A DNA stretch of 64,000 nt from Entomortierella parvispora (taxonomy: Eukaryota > Mortierellomycota > Mortierellomycetes > Mortierellales > Mortierellaceae), in contig OY752149.1 of the NCBI GenBank assembly GCA_963573315.1, positions 2,046,001 to 2,110,000 of the forward strand, written 5' to 3'. Shown one piece after another: positions 44,807 through 56,238 of this stretch. Both the position numbers and the translations under genes were made by a program. How positions within the stretch are numbered: the stretch's first letter is position 1; each line of letters begins with the position of its first letter. The notes beneath the pieces are model-generated. The model was not told the origin of the DNA and made no database searches. It worked only from the letters and a program-made list of their open reading frames with translations.

Positions 44807-46270
44807 ATGTCAGACAACGCCAGTAGTCAGGAACAACCATCTCCTGTGTTGGTCGATATGCGTATGGAAGGAGAAGTCCCGAACCACCTTCTCAACCAAC
44901 CGCTGGATTCTACGACAGGCGGCCCCAATCACTTCGTGGCCACGGAAAGAGAGGAGAGAGTCATTGAGAATGCAGTAAACCGGATCCTGAGAAGAATCGA
45001 GTTAATGACTGCAAACCAACATCCGAGATACGCGCAACCCTTCGACTCAGCCCCAGAAGCGGAGGAGCATTCTCCCCAACAACAATTTAGACCGAACACG
45101 AGATCACCCAACCTACGAGATGACGGAGCCCGTGAACCATGGGACCATCAATATCAGGATGCCCCCAGAGCGCATATGTCGCACATGGATTTCAAGGACA
45201 GAAAAGAGCCACGCGTTTGCTCGCACGGAAAGTTCAATCCAAAAAAGCACAAGGCAGAGGTATGGTTACGACAATATCAACTATGGGCTGGTACTCAATT
45301 CACCAACCTCAGCCCTGAGGCGCGTATTTCAAGAACCGTCGAGTCCTTTGGAGCTTCGATGGGGACCGACGAGACCCAATCCTGGTTTGTCCAACTCCTC
45401 CAAGCGACTCCCCGAGCTTACCCTGAGGCCATTTACCGAGACTTCCGTCAAACCTTCATGTCCGTTCGCGATCAACTATTATCGGGTTCCCTAGTCTTGC
45501 TAGACAAGTGCAAACAAACCAAGAAGGAATCAGTGAAAGCATTTAACAACCGCTTCTCTATCCTGAACCGCCAATATCTGGAGGCAACACTTCAAGGACA
45601 AGGGGTATATGACGAGGCAGGCGTTCGAAGGGCTTATCTCAAGAATCTCTTCTTACCGGACATCGCCAGGAGGATTCACCACGGGGACAACCTAGATTGG
45701 ATGATGGCCCAGGCCGATAAATGTGCCCTCAAGATGTACGAGCTGTATTTAGCCCGCCATGATGACGAATCGGACGAATCAAGCGATGAGGAAGAATCAC
45801 CCGAAGACGAGGATGAAGCCGAAGCTAGCAGCACCATTAAGAAGACTCCCACCGATGATAGAAAGACGACCGGGACCAAATCCACGACTGTCACAACCTC
45901 CAGGGCTGGTACTACCTCGACAACTACCAACAAGGATAAGACCGACCTGAAGAACTCTGTATCCAAGGACGAGTTTGATCACCTCTCTCGAGAAATGGAA
46001 CGCATGAAGATTCTTATCAGCAAGGGTAATCGATCCATCCCTAGGCCCGCCGGGCCTCCCACCACTCGATACTCTGGCGAGAAGAGTGCCCCGGAGGTTA
46101 GACAATGCTACAATTGTCAGCAGACAGGGCATTTAGCACGAGACTGTCCTGCTCCGAAGACAAACCAGACTCTGTTGGTTGAGTCCATGATTGACAACGG
46201 TATTGGCGTGGAAGACTTCAACGTTCGCTGTTACTACTTTGGATACGTTGAGGTTGAGATGGATTTTTAG
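44807..46270 (+). CDS. family-3 Gag
   Basis: 487 aa, uninterrupted. Polar N-terminus (about 130 aa), a Gag helical domain (about 150-310), an acidic and Thr-rich linker, and a CCHC knuckle (CYNCQQTGHLARDC, near residue 435). The last codons are ATG GAT TTT TAG: GGATTTT directly before the stop is a possible slippery site, because pol is open in the -1 frame from exactly here. Confidence 0.88.
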   Translation: MSDNASSQEQPSPVLVDMRMEGEVPNHLLNQPLDSTTGGPNHFVATEREERVIENAVNRILRRIELMTANQHPRYAQPFDSAPEAEEHSPQQQFRPNTRSPNLRDDGAREPWDHQYQDAPRAHMSHMDFKDRKEPRVCSHGKFNPKKHKAEVWLRQYQLWAGTQFTNLSPEARISRTVESFGASMGTDETQSWFVQLLQATPRAYPEAIYRDFRQTFMSVRDQLLSGSLVLLDKCKQTKKESVKAFNNRFSILNRQYLEATLQGQGVYDEAGVRRAYLKNLFLPDIARRIHHGDNLDWMMAQADKCALKMYELYLARHDDESDESSDEEESPEDEDEAEASSTIKKTPTDDRKTTGTKSTTVTTSRAGTTSTTTNKDKTDLKNSVSKDEFDHLSREMERMKILISKGNRSIPRPAGPPTTRYSGEKSAPEVRQCYNCQQTGHLARDCPAPKTNQTLLVESMIDNGIGVEDFNVRCYYFGYVEVEMDF

Positions 46271-49200
46271 AAGGGGACCATGGAACTACTCCAAGCCATG
46301 AACCCCCTGACCCTATCCATGGAGAAACGTTAGAAGAAGAAGAAGCAAACGTGTTGGTAGCAGCTCGCTCCTCCCCACGCAATCCAACCAACTCATTACC
46401 TTACGCAAAAGCACCGCCGCCTAGAGGTATACCCCGACCGACCGCTTCCGCCCAGGTCCTAAAGCAACCCCCGGCTTTGACCAACCGCCTCGGCCCTCCC
46501 AGCATGCATCGCCCGAAGACCATTCAACATGCTGAATCCAAGACATCCACGATGGATGTAGATCCTCCTTCTCGACGAGAGATGATGACCGCCGTCGAGA
46601 TCCCTGTCCGTCCCAAGAGTAATGTGACGTTTGCGGTCGAGGGCCCATCTGCTGCGGAAAACCTGGCCCGGCTCGAACGTACAATCGCTGCCCAGAACGC
46701 AATCAAGGCGCAGAGGGACAATGGACAAGCCAAGAGAGATGAGAAGGAGGAGGATGAGGTGGATGGAGGCTTGCGAAGGATGATGGTTCCCCCGAGGGAG
46801 GGTCGAAAAGCAATGGCGGCAAGAAAAGTGAATGGAGATGGAGATGCTGGCCCGAGCATGAGTGCGTCAGCAGGACCGAAGAACACTTGGGACGAAAAAG
46901 ACCGAGCTAAGCCACCCCCGCACACTGGAACAAAAAAGAAATCAGAGAGCAGCAAGAGCCAAAAAGGGAAAGAGGACAGCAAAAAAGGGACGGACAAGAA
47001 AAAGAAATCTGGCCGGACACGCGAGTCGGACGAGGCATTTCTAAAGTCTCTTCCCAACCCCATCGTCTTGCAGTTGAACCAACAGCCGTTTGACATCCGT
47101 CAGTGCTTAAGGACCACTAAGGTTGAGGGTCTTACCATCGGTCAACTAATGGAGTTATCCCCCAGCATCCGCCGAACCGTTCAAGCATCGTTGAAGACTG
47201 TACCGCGTGAGGAGCGAATTTTACTCAGTGAAGAATATCCGTCCCTGCCCCTCGGGGAGTCTGAAGCGGAAGAGTTGCGTGTATTTTTGAATCGTGTTGA
47301 ACGATCAAAGACAGACACTCATGGATTCCGAGCCGCAATTATGGGAACCAAGTGCGATATCTTACTTGATGGAGGATCTTGCGTCAATGTCATCCGTCGC
47401 GGGTTCTTGGAGCAGATTGGCATCACCAACCACACTCCATATTCGTCGTTTACTTTGAAAGGGTTGACGGGGAATGCAGGCGTGGCTGGAGAGGCACCGA
47501 GCGTGCCTATCGATATCCAAGGTATCATGATCCCGGCCGGTTGTGTGATCGTCGAGTCCGTCGACTTCAATATCCTGTTGGGTCGTCCTTTCCTTGAGGC
47601 CTGTGGAGGATATACAGATTGGGCCACCGCCGTTACTAGTTTGCAAATACAAGGCTTCAAGATCGTGATCGATGGACGTGCTCGAACCACCCCGAAAGTC
47701 TCTCGTCTCCCCATCCAAGATAAACAACAGGACCCGGTGATAGAAACAAGTGAAGAGGGTGACACCGACGGTTCATCAGACGAGTCGGACACAGATGAGG
47801 AGGATTCTTCGACCGACGACAAAGAAAACGACGACGAAGGGTATGCCCTACTCATTCGAAGCATTCAGGAGGGCAAGGTTGAGCGGACTGATGCGCGACA
47901 ACTCAAGAAGGACGATGAGAATGAGGAGATCGTCAATTGTTGGTTCTTGCGCGCCGTCTTCCCTGATCCCCCTGCTTTGGATGGACGACAACCCACCTCT
48001 TGTTTGTCAATTTCAGAGTCTTCGGATACGGCCTCATCGAAGATCAGCGATCCTATGTTTGATGCGGCCCCGATAATGGTCAACAATTCATACGGATTTC
48101 ATTTGGAGGCTCCCCGCTGTCGTGATCGTTTGACTAACACCCCGGTCATATTGTTGCCCGGCCTGGAGGAGCGATCAGTATACGTGGGAGATATCCAAGA
48201 GGTTCACGACAACTTGCCTGAAATCCAACGCATTTTTCAGGAGCACCAGGAGTGTTTTCCCAAGGAAGGGGAGATGTCTAGGACGTTGGATGCAGATATG
48301 TTGGAAGCCCCTGCCTCTTTTCACCTCAAACCTGGGTCCAAATTTCCGCGCGCATATAACAAAAAATACTCGCCCGGACAAATTGCGACCTTGTGCGAGT
48401 ATCGAGACCAGATGGTCAGGGCTGGAAAAATGAGGCGATCTGGCTCACCTGCTTCTTGCAACCCTCTCCTGATTCAGAAGAAGGATGGATCTTATCGGGT
48501 GTGCATTAATTTTATCCCTGTCAACAAATTAATTGCCCCCATGGCCTGGCCCTTACCGGACCCTATCACTGAGATATACAAGCTGCAAGGATGCGAATTC
48601 TTATCTTTTTGGGATTGCAAGGACGGATACCTCCAATCGCCCATTGCCGAAGACAGTCGCTTTCTCACCGCCGTTGCTTTCCCAGACGGACTGTACGAGT
48701 ACAATGTATTACCGATGGGCCTCATTGACTCCATGCAATGGTACACTCGACACATGGGCGAGGTCTTTAATTCTATCAAGGATCGACTCAGCAATTTTGT
48801 GGACGACATGGCTACCGGAGATGCCAAATTCCCCCTTCATTTTCGGACTGTGGAAGAAGTGTTGGTGCGGATGGATGAGTTCAATGGATCGTTCTCTGGC
48901 AAGAAATCAGCATTTTTTGTGAAGCAGCGCGAGTTTTTGGGACGGATCGTCGGGAATGATCATATCTCGGCCGACCCAAAGAAGCTATCCAAGATGGAAT
49001 ATTGGCCGGTTCCGCAAAATGTGACAGAGTTGCGCGGATTTGTCGGGTTTGCCTTATTCCTCTGCGATTTCATATCCAACTTTTCTGCCATGGCTGCTCC
49101 ACTCTTCCCGCTGTACAAATTGCACAAGGATCCCAAGGCCTTTGTCGACAAATGGTTGTCAGACCCCAAGTATACAGAAGCCTTTCGTGCCATTCAAATC

Positions 49201-50974
49201 GCTCTGGTTACTGCTCCGGTTTTGGTCATGATGGATCATAGACGCCCAGTTATTATTTCGGCCGACACCTCAGATTTTGCTTCTGGCCATGTAATTGCAC
49301 ACTGTCTGCACCCCGAAGATGATGAGCGGATTGATATCCATGTCAAGTATCAGCCGATAGTGTTTGGGAGCCGAAAATTATCTGGGGCCGAGTCAAGGAT
49401 TGGTGTACTGCTTAACCAAGCATAGCCATCTGTTGGAGGGAAAGGAGATTCATGTCTTCATCGATCATCGAGCGTTGTTATATCTGCACAACCTCTCTTC
49501 CAAAAGTGCACGCCTCACTCGATGGACCTTCATCATTGCTCAGTTCAGGATCACCATCCACCATCGTCCGGGGCGAGATATGAAAGACTCGGATCCGCTC
49601 TCCCGTATTCATCATAAGAACATCACGGGTGAAGATTTGCCAGACATAGGAATGGAGGATGCAATGGAGATGGAGGAGAACAAGCGGCTCATGAGGACTA
49701 TGCTGATTTCAGAGGATCAGGAGCCTTTTGTTTCGATTGTGGCAGCTTTGCAAGGGGACCCATTGACATATTTGGATAAGGTCACTAGGGGGAAGATCAT
49801 GAGCATGCTTCCCAAGTACTTTGTCACTCAAGGGCGTTTATTTAAACGCACATCTGGTGGTAGCCCACGCCAGTATGTACCACCAGGTGAAGTTTTGAGC
49901 GTGCTGGAGAACACTCATGGATCTACTGTCATGGGTCATCTCGGAGTGGTCGCAACATATACACTCATTGCCGAAGGGTACTTCTGGCCGGGCATGTACG
50001 CAGACGTTAAGAAGCACCTTTCGACTTGCGACGCTTGTCAACGCTTTCAAACGCGCGATCCAACACGATATCGTTTCCATCGTTTGCCGCCACCTCAAAC
50101 GATCTTCCATACCTTGGGCCTGGATGCAGTTGGACCCTTACCGATGTCTAATGGCAAGCGGTTTGTTTTGAATATGGTGGATTATCTCTCTGGATGGGTT
50201 GTATCTGTCGCCCTTGCTTCTTTAGCAGGAAATATTATCGTCCGGACTGTAGAAAAGCATTGGGCTCGACAATATGGATACCCCCATCGCATCATCACGG
50301 ACAATGGATCATCTCTATCCGCGGGAGCCTTCAAGGAGTGGTGTATCAATCATGAAATCGATCTCGACCCTGCTTCTGCATATCATCCAGAGACCAATGG
50401 AATGGTGGAGCGATATAACGGTTTTATGGTACGACAATTGGCTCGTATCATTCAGCATGATGGTTTGGCTGAGAGTGCCTGGGCTACTATCTTGGACCGT
50501 GTTACATGGACTTGGAGAACTCAGATCAAGCAGACTAGAGGCGTATCTCCTTTCGAAATCCTCTTTGGTCAACGAGCTCGCCTCCCATGGGATATAGATC
50601 ACACTCGGAAGATGGATATGAATGAACGCGAAGAAGTCGACGAGGAGAGACGTGAGATCTTGGAAGTTTTGCGTGCTGAAGTTCATCAGAGGATTATTAA
50701 TGAACACAAGTGGTCCACTGAAGCTGCTGATCTACCCCTCCCTCGGAAATATGAGGTCGGAGACGAGGTCTTGGTCCATCAGTCCGCACTTCTGAAGCAA
50801 TGGAGTGGCAAGCTATCACCTCGTTGGAAGGGCCCTTTAACCATCTTCGAAGCTTTGCCTGGAGGTGCCTATCGATTGGGCGAGAAGGTTGAGGGGCAAT
50901 GGCATCGATATTTTGGAGGTCGCCCTGTCAACCATGCTCGTCTTAAGCCTTACAAACGTGACACCCAGGATTAA
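46261..50974 (+). pseudogene. family-3 pol with 29-bp deletion in RNase H
   Basis: Open in the -1 frame from the end of gag to 49425 (an apparent start at 46351 is a GTG), then continued in another frame to 50974. Alignment with the minus-strand copy (pol at 20382) shows loss of 29 bp after GAGTCAAG (near 49396), removing the YFATERELLGL part of RNase H and shifting the frame. Protease-like LLDGGSCVNVI, reverse transcriptase with NFVDDM (F in place of Y), integrase HHCC and DDE motifs, and a terminal RWKGPLTIF module are present. No chromodomain. The divergent RT (DCKDGY, LPMGL) sets it apart from families 1 and 2. Confidence 0.85.
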
Positions 50975-51071
50975 ATAGATCTGGAGGACGCCTTTGGGGA
51001 TCAGCTTCCCTAGAGACACTCGCTGGCTTGCTCTCACATAAGACGATGTGAGAAAGAGACCCTGGGATCGG

Positions 51072-52113
51072 TGTGGTGTAGTGGATCCAGGTCCCAGATC
51101 CACGCGAGCGAGATAGAGAGAGTTATTTTTAGTATTTAGTTATTTTTTTATTTTTGTTCCTGTTTTCTGTTTTCTATAAAAAAGGGAGCAAAGTCCACTT
51201 TGCTCCTGGTTGCCTTTTCCCCTTACGATTCTCTCCTGTACCTTGTTGATCACCAGAACACCTCCCTTCTGCTCATATCTGTCTCGCAGTTACCCTTGGC
51301 GTTGCTGCAATATTCAACCCCATCAGCCTTTGGACGCCGTTGCAATATACGAATCCCTGGGCCTTGACTGTTCCCTGGATATCCCCCAGACCTTTTGTGT
51401 TCCCTTGATCCTCCCTGCCCACTCTAGCAGCATATCCATCCGTGTGCCAGCCCTCCTTGATCAAGTCCTGTACCGCCCTCCGATCGCTCCGTAGGATCAC
51501 CTGGACCCTCGCCTATCCGATATCAATTGGCCATTTGCGAGGTATACTTACGATGTCATATCTCTTCTGAGTGGACCTGTTATGATCTTGGCAACCCACC
51601 CTGAGGCCTTCATTGGTGCTTGGGGACCAACCATCCTCCTCGTTATATCTCGGAGTCTCCTCTGAACCCTCAGTTAGGCGACCTTGTCCCCTTTCCCAGA
51701 TAGAATCTCCTTTGCCTTGCTTTACTGACTAGATCCCATCCCATCCCCTGTGTTGTTATTAGTATAGTATAGTCGCCGTCGTGCTCTTAGCCTCGTAGTC
51801 TTTGTTCTCCTGTTTGGATCCCGTTAGGACCTGCCTGCTCTTCGGTATGTGGTCCTTGGTTTTCATCCAGTTCGTTCTACTTATCTTTTGATCCCTTTGC
51901 TGACTCTCTCTCCTTCCTGTTTATCTCCAGTACTATCTCCTTGAGACTGTATCTGATCATACAACAGCGTTGTGCCTGATCCCTGTGGCCCTGAGAGCAT
52001 AGTCCCTATCAACTGTAAGCGACGATTTTTGTTAGTCATCTTTCTTCTCGTTATCAATTTCGCTTCCAGCTCATTGCTGACCTTAGACTATACTTACATT
52101 AGACAACATCACA
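51072..52113 (+). mobile_element. family-3 3' LTR, variant b
   Basis: 1042 bp, one visible difference from the 5' LTR. Followed by the CCGC target duplicate. Confidence 0.92.
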
Positions 52114-52117
52114 CCGC

Positions 52118-52576
52118 CAAGATCACGACTTCGCTGTTGGTGACCAAGTCCTCCTCAACCTCGAGAACATAACGCTCGCAGCGGATCGCAGTCGCCCCTC
52201 TCGCAAACTTACTGCCCTCTCCGCCGGTCCCTACAGAATTGTGGAACAACTCTCACCCGTATCCTTCCGCCTGGACTTACCACCGTCAATGAAGATCCAC
52301 CCTGTCTTCCATGTCGACCGACTTCAACGCTACTACGCGTCGCCGCTACCCCTCGGCGCACGAGCTCCGGCACAGCCGCCTCCAGAGATTGTTGAGGACG
52401 AAGAAGAATTCGAAGTCGAAGCAATCGCCGAGCACAGACAACATGGACAAAAAGAGATAGAATACCTGATCCAGTGGAAAGGTTACGCACGGGAACAATG
52501 GACTTGGGAACCGGAAACCGGTCTAACCCACTGCAAGAAGATTCTTAGGAAGTACAAACGCGACAACCGCCTATAA
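52118..52576 (+). CDS. family-2 pol C-terminus with chromodomain (partial)
   Basis: Continues the codons for ...ADRYR (43630) with QDHDFAVGDQVLLNL. A GPY/F module follows (LSAGPYRIVEQLSPVSFRL ... HPVFHVDRL), then a chromodomain (EFEVEAIAEHR ... YLIQWKGYAREQWTWEPE). In chromoviruses the chromodomain guides integrase toward marked chromatin. Stop at 52574. Confidence 0.9.
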   Translation, partial: QDHDFAVGDQVLLNLENITLAADRSRPSRKLTALSAGPYRIVEQLSPVSFRLDLPPSMKIHPVFHVDRLQRYYASPLPLGARAPAQPPPEIVEDEEEFEVEAIAEHRQHGQKEIEYLIQWKGYAREQWTWEPETGLTHCKKILRKYKRDNRL

Positions 52577-52590
52577 CCGAATTTTTTTTA

Positions 52591-52838
52591 AGAGGGGAAG
52601 GTGCAACAGAAGATTAGCTACGCTCCAAAACTACACTCCAAAACTACACTCCAAACAATACCATCATAGCCACCACAGCCACACAGCCACACAGACGTAT
52701 ATATATACCCCCATCCCCCCTACATAATAAACATCATTCGTTCTCCCAACTCTACCTCTTCCCCTGTCCCTGTCCCTGGTCTTTATCCCTGTCCCCTCTC
52801 CCGGTCTCTCCCTTGCATTCCCCTCTGTGCCTATTACA
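52591..52838 (+). mobile_element. family-2 polypurine tract and 3' LTR
   Basis: The purine tract AGAGGGGAAGG (52591-52601) directly precedes the 237-bp LTR (52602-52838), as expected for plus-strand priming. Right flank GTAGG does not match the left flank of the 5' LTR (GGTGG), so one side has been rearranged. Confidence 0.9.
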
Positions 52839-52935
52839 GTAGGGTCCGGGATGGCAACATAGATGAGGGAGAACGAGATGGAGGTCCTGATAGGTGCAGC
52901 TGAGAGATACGTACTAAGGGTAGCTATAACCCTAG
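52839..52935 (-). mobile_element. fragment of a family-1 LTR (minus)
   Basis: 97 bp matching the middle of the inverted family-1 LTR (compare from 56450), with at least three differences. It is probably the LTR remnant of the same old element as the gag/leader fragment at 38133, with about 330 bp missing between them. Confidence 0.75.
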
Positions 52936-53387
52936 TGTCACGAAACGTCGCAGACTCAGATCGTACGAAGTACGCGTCTCTTGTACCTCTGGTCTAGGAT
53001 CGCGAACCTAGGATCTGTATCCGCACTCATTGGCTTGTCCTCTGATCTCCGACGAGTACCCCTGGCGTCCAGGTTCTGGACCTAGGGCTATAGCTACCCT
53101 TAGTACGTATCTCTCAGCCGCACCTATCAGGACCTCCATCTCGTTCTCCTTCATCTATGTTGCCATCCCGGACCCTACTCATAGGTCCGGCTTATGATTA
53201 GTACCTGCCCGGATATGTATCCTACTCTTTCGTGTCATCTCTGACTCAACGTAGGCCTGGGTCCAGGCCTTCATCACTCTCTAGTATATAAACCCCCCTG
53301 TCCTCTTGCTTTGTTCCTCAGTCTGCAATTCACAATAAACCACACCTTTCCTTCACCTTCTTGTCCCTGTCTTGTCCGATCGTGACA
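52936..53387 (+). mobile_element. family-1 5' LTR with self-priming-type signals
   Basis: 452 bp. TATATAA at 53285; AGTCTGCAA at 53320-53328 about 30 bp downstream of it; AATAAA shortly after. The first bases after the LTR (TTGCAGACT, 53388-53396) are the exact complement of AGTCTGCAA. No tRNA-type TGG PBS is present. Confidence 0.9.
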
Positions 53388-53734
53388 TTGCAGACTCAAC
53401 ACATCCTGCCTTCTCGCTTTCCTTCCAGACACACTCCTCCACTCTTGCTGCTTCCATTTTGCAGCAACTCCCTTTTAGTAATAGTTCACCTGTCCCAGGG
53501 TTACTGTCCGCAATCCACCGTCCGGGGTCATTCGCGTCGATAAAAGTAAACTGGTCGACTTCTTGTTTCTCCACCGTTCTTCTTCTTGCGCATTTCCTGC
53601 TCTCCTTGGCCCGCGAAAACTTGCATTGCTCGCGCACAGGAAATCTTTAAAAAAGCTTATTTTTCCACATTTCTGTTATCAAAATCCGCTGAAAACGACC
53701 CTCGTCCACTTGTTCCCTCTCCGTTTTCGCTACC

Positions 53735-54862
53735 ATGGACCACAACCAACACGACCAGCAGGGTATCTACACCCTGCACCACATCGCCGAGCAAGCTGAG
53801 AACTCAGACGTTAATCCCCAAGTTGTCCTCCAGCATCTGCAAGCTACCATGCAACAGGTAGAAGTTCTGCAACAGCAGATGACTGCCATGGCCGAGGCCA
53901 CATCGAGCACTTCGTCCGCCTCTGTTGTCCAAGAGGCTATCCAGACCCTCGCCGAGAACCAAACCCGCCAACAAGAATATCAACTCCAAGTCCAAGAGAT
54001 CCTTGCCCAATTGGCTCAGCGTGATCTCAACGTTCCAGTCCCGAACGCCCTCACGACCAAGTTCAAGGGTGATCCCAATGGCATGTCGCTGAACCAGTTC
54101 ATGTCGCAACTCAACACCGTGTTCTCGAGACATCCCAGATCTTTCAGAACTGACGTCGACAAGATTAATCTGGCCTTACAGTCAATGGAAGGCCTTCCTG
54201 CAGAGTTCTTTGCCCCGTACGTCATCGGCCGCGCCCAAGATACCGAAGGTTACTTGTCTGACTGGGAACTCTTTGCCGACCTCCTCAACGACCTCTATGG
54301 TAACCACCTTCACGCCGATGATATCAACAATCGACTCATCCGTCTCCGCCAGAACGGCACAGTCTCGGAGTACATCGCCAAGTTCCAGCCTCTAGCCTCT
54401 CAATCCGGTTGGAACGAGGTTGCTCTTCTTGCCCGTTTCAAGGATGGTCTGTCATCCGATGTCAAATCCCTGTTGACAGCTCAGATGCACAACCTCAAGA
54501 CCCTCCGTGACGCCCAGGCTGCTGCCTCCACTGCGTACCAAAACCATGTCTCGCGTGCGCGCGATCAGCGTTTTGGCACTCGAGCTCACCACTCGAACAA
54601 CTCTTGGTCCCGAAGATCTAACTACCCCAGCCGCGACCTCCTCTGCCGCTGCCTCCTCCTCAACTGATATGGATCTTGATACTGTGCGTGTCAAGCACAT
54701 CACCGCTGAAGAGAAACAACGTCGTCGCGACAACAAGCTCTGTCTTTACTGTGGTGGAAAGAATCACTTTGCTGGTGATTGTCCTGTCAAGAAAGCCCGC
54801 CTTGCAGCTGTTTCCGTCGAAGGTGTGTCTTTCGAATTTGATTCGGAAAACGAGTCGGCCTA
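53735..54862 (+). pseudogene. family-1 gag with frameshift
   Basis: Same as the intact Gag of the nested copy (60317-61444) until about 54618, where GATCTAACT replaces GATCCACT (one extra base), giving a premature stop at 54667. The CCHC part (CLYCGGKNHFAGDC) follows in the original frame. The element is therefore probably non-autonomous. Confidence 0.88.
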
Positions 54863-54891
54863 GATCCTACCGAGGATTGGATCTTAGGCCA
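54846..54891 (+). promoter_or_regulatory. candidate -1 frameshift signal, family 1
   Basis: GGAAAAC (54846-54852) in the gag frame as G GAA AAC. A 5-nt spacer leads to an 11-bp stem with one bulge (54858-54868 with 54880-54891) and an 11-nt loop; the gag stop lies within the stem. The -1 frame has a TGA just upstream (54840-54842), so the shift must occur in this short window. The heptamer is not canonical. Confidence 0.5.
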
Positions 54892-56238
54892 CGTCCTCGC
54901 TACGCCTACCCCTCCGGGCCAGCCCGCACTTCCTCGTTACTGTCTCCTCATTCCTATTACCGTTCACCTTCCTGACCGACCCCCTGTCAAGACCAATGCT
55001 CTCCTCGATTCGGGCGCACAAAAATCCTTTGTTGACGCCGCATTTATCAAAAAATTATCTCTACCAACCTCGGAACTCAATCACCCTGTCCGTTTACATA
55101 TGGCGGATGGCTCCCCAAGCACCTCGGGCCCCGTCACCAAGACCTGTCCTTTGAGTTTCACTATCTCAGACTCCCATCATGAGACCCTCAATTGCCACGT
55201 CACCTCTCTTCAGACCCATGCTGTTATCCTTGGAATTGACTGGTTACACATCCACAACCCTCATATCCATTGGAAAAAGCACTTAGTTTCTTTTCGTGAT
55301 GAACACTGCAATAAACGTTGCCTTTCTCATTACTCTCCTGATTTATCTATTGAAAATCTTGATCTTGATCTTGACTCTATTGATGTAGAGTCTTCTGACC
55401 TTTCTGTTGATGACTTGTACTCGTTACAACTCGTTTCTTTGTTCTGCCGCGATCTTGAAGCGATCCGCGAGCACTCTGACCCCTCTCTGTCCTTGAATTC
55501 TGTTGATGAAAAACCTGTCCCTGTCCTGCCTCCGGAGTATGCTGACTTTGCTGCTCTCTTCAAAGACCGCGCGATTGGCACTCTGCCGCCTCATCGCTCT
55601 TTTGACCACTCCATCGTTCTTGAGCCGGATGCCACCGCTCCCTTTGGTCCTCTGTATAACTTATCTGAAAAGGAGCTTGAAGCTCTTCGAGAATTCCTTG
55701 ATGACAATCTGAAAAAGGGTTTTATCCGCCACTCTGAATCCCCTGCCGGGGCTCCTGTCCTCTTTGTACCCAAGAAAAACAAAGAGCTCCGTATGTGTGT
55801 CGACTATCGCGCGCTGAACAAGTTGACCATCAAGAACCGCTGCCCCTTACCGCTCATTGCAGAAACCTTGGAACGCCTCCGCTCCGCCAAGATTTTTACG
55901 AAATTGGACCTGAAGGGTGCATATAATTTAATTCGTATCGCCGAAGGAGACGAGTGGAAGACGGCGTTTAGGACACGTTATGGTCATTTCGAGTTTTTGG
56001 TCATGCCCTTTGGTCTTTGCAACGCACCCGCTACGTTCCAAGCTTTTCTCAATGACGTCCTCCGTGAGTGCTTGGACACGGTCGTGGTCATCTATTTGGA
56101 TGACATCCTAATCTACTCTCAAGACAAGGCAACTCACACCGCCGATGTACGCCGTGTCCTGCAACTCTTGTCCGATGCCCAACTTCAAGTTAACCTCGAG
56201 AAGTGCGAATTTGGCGTCGAAAAAGTCGAATTCTTAGG
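54852..56238 (+). pseudogene. family-1 pol, 5' part, cut by nested element
   Basis: Open in the -1 frame after gag: protease LLDSGAQKSFVD, then the reverse transcriptase to EKVEFLG, with YLDDIL. The frame then reads into the inverted LTR at 56239 and ends about 20 codons later. It continues at 62249 with YIISPDGVSMDP. Confidence 0.9.

Larger units (their letters stand above)
43631..52113 (+). mobile_element. full-length Ty3 family-3 element
   Basis: Two 1042-bp LTRs (43631-44672 and 51072-52113) differ at one position I could see (CCTTG versus CCTCG). A 4-bp CCGC flanks the element (43627-43630 and 52114-52117). Gag and pol lie between. The element is 8.5 kb and interrupts family-2 pol. Pol carries a 29-bp deletion, so it is not autonomous. 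Confidence 0.92.

Noticed and set aside
46351-46360. Start of family-3 pol at 46351
   Set aside because: Also a GTG; the -1 frame is open back to the gag stop.
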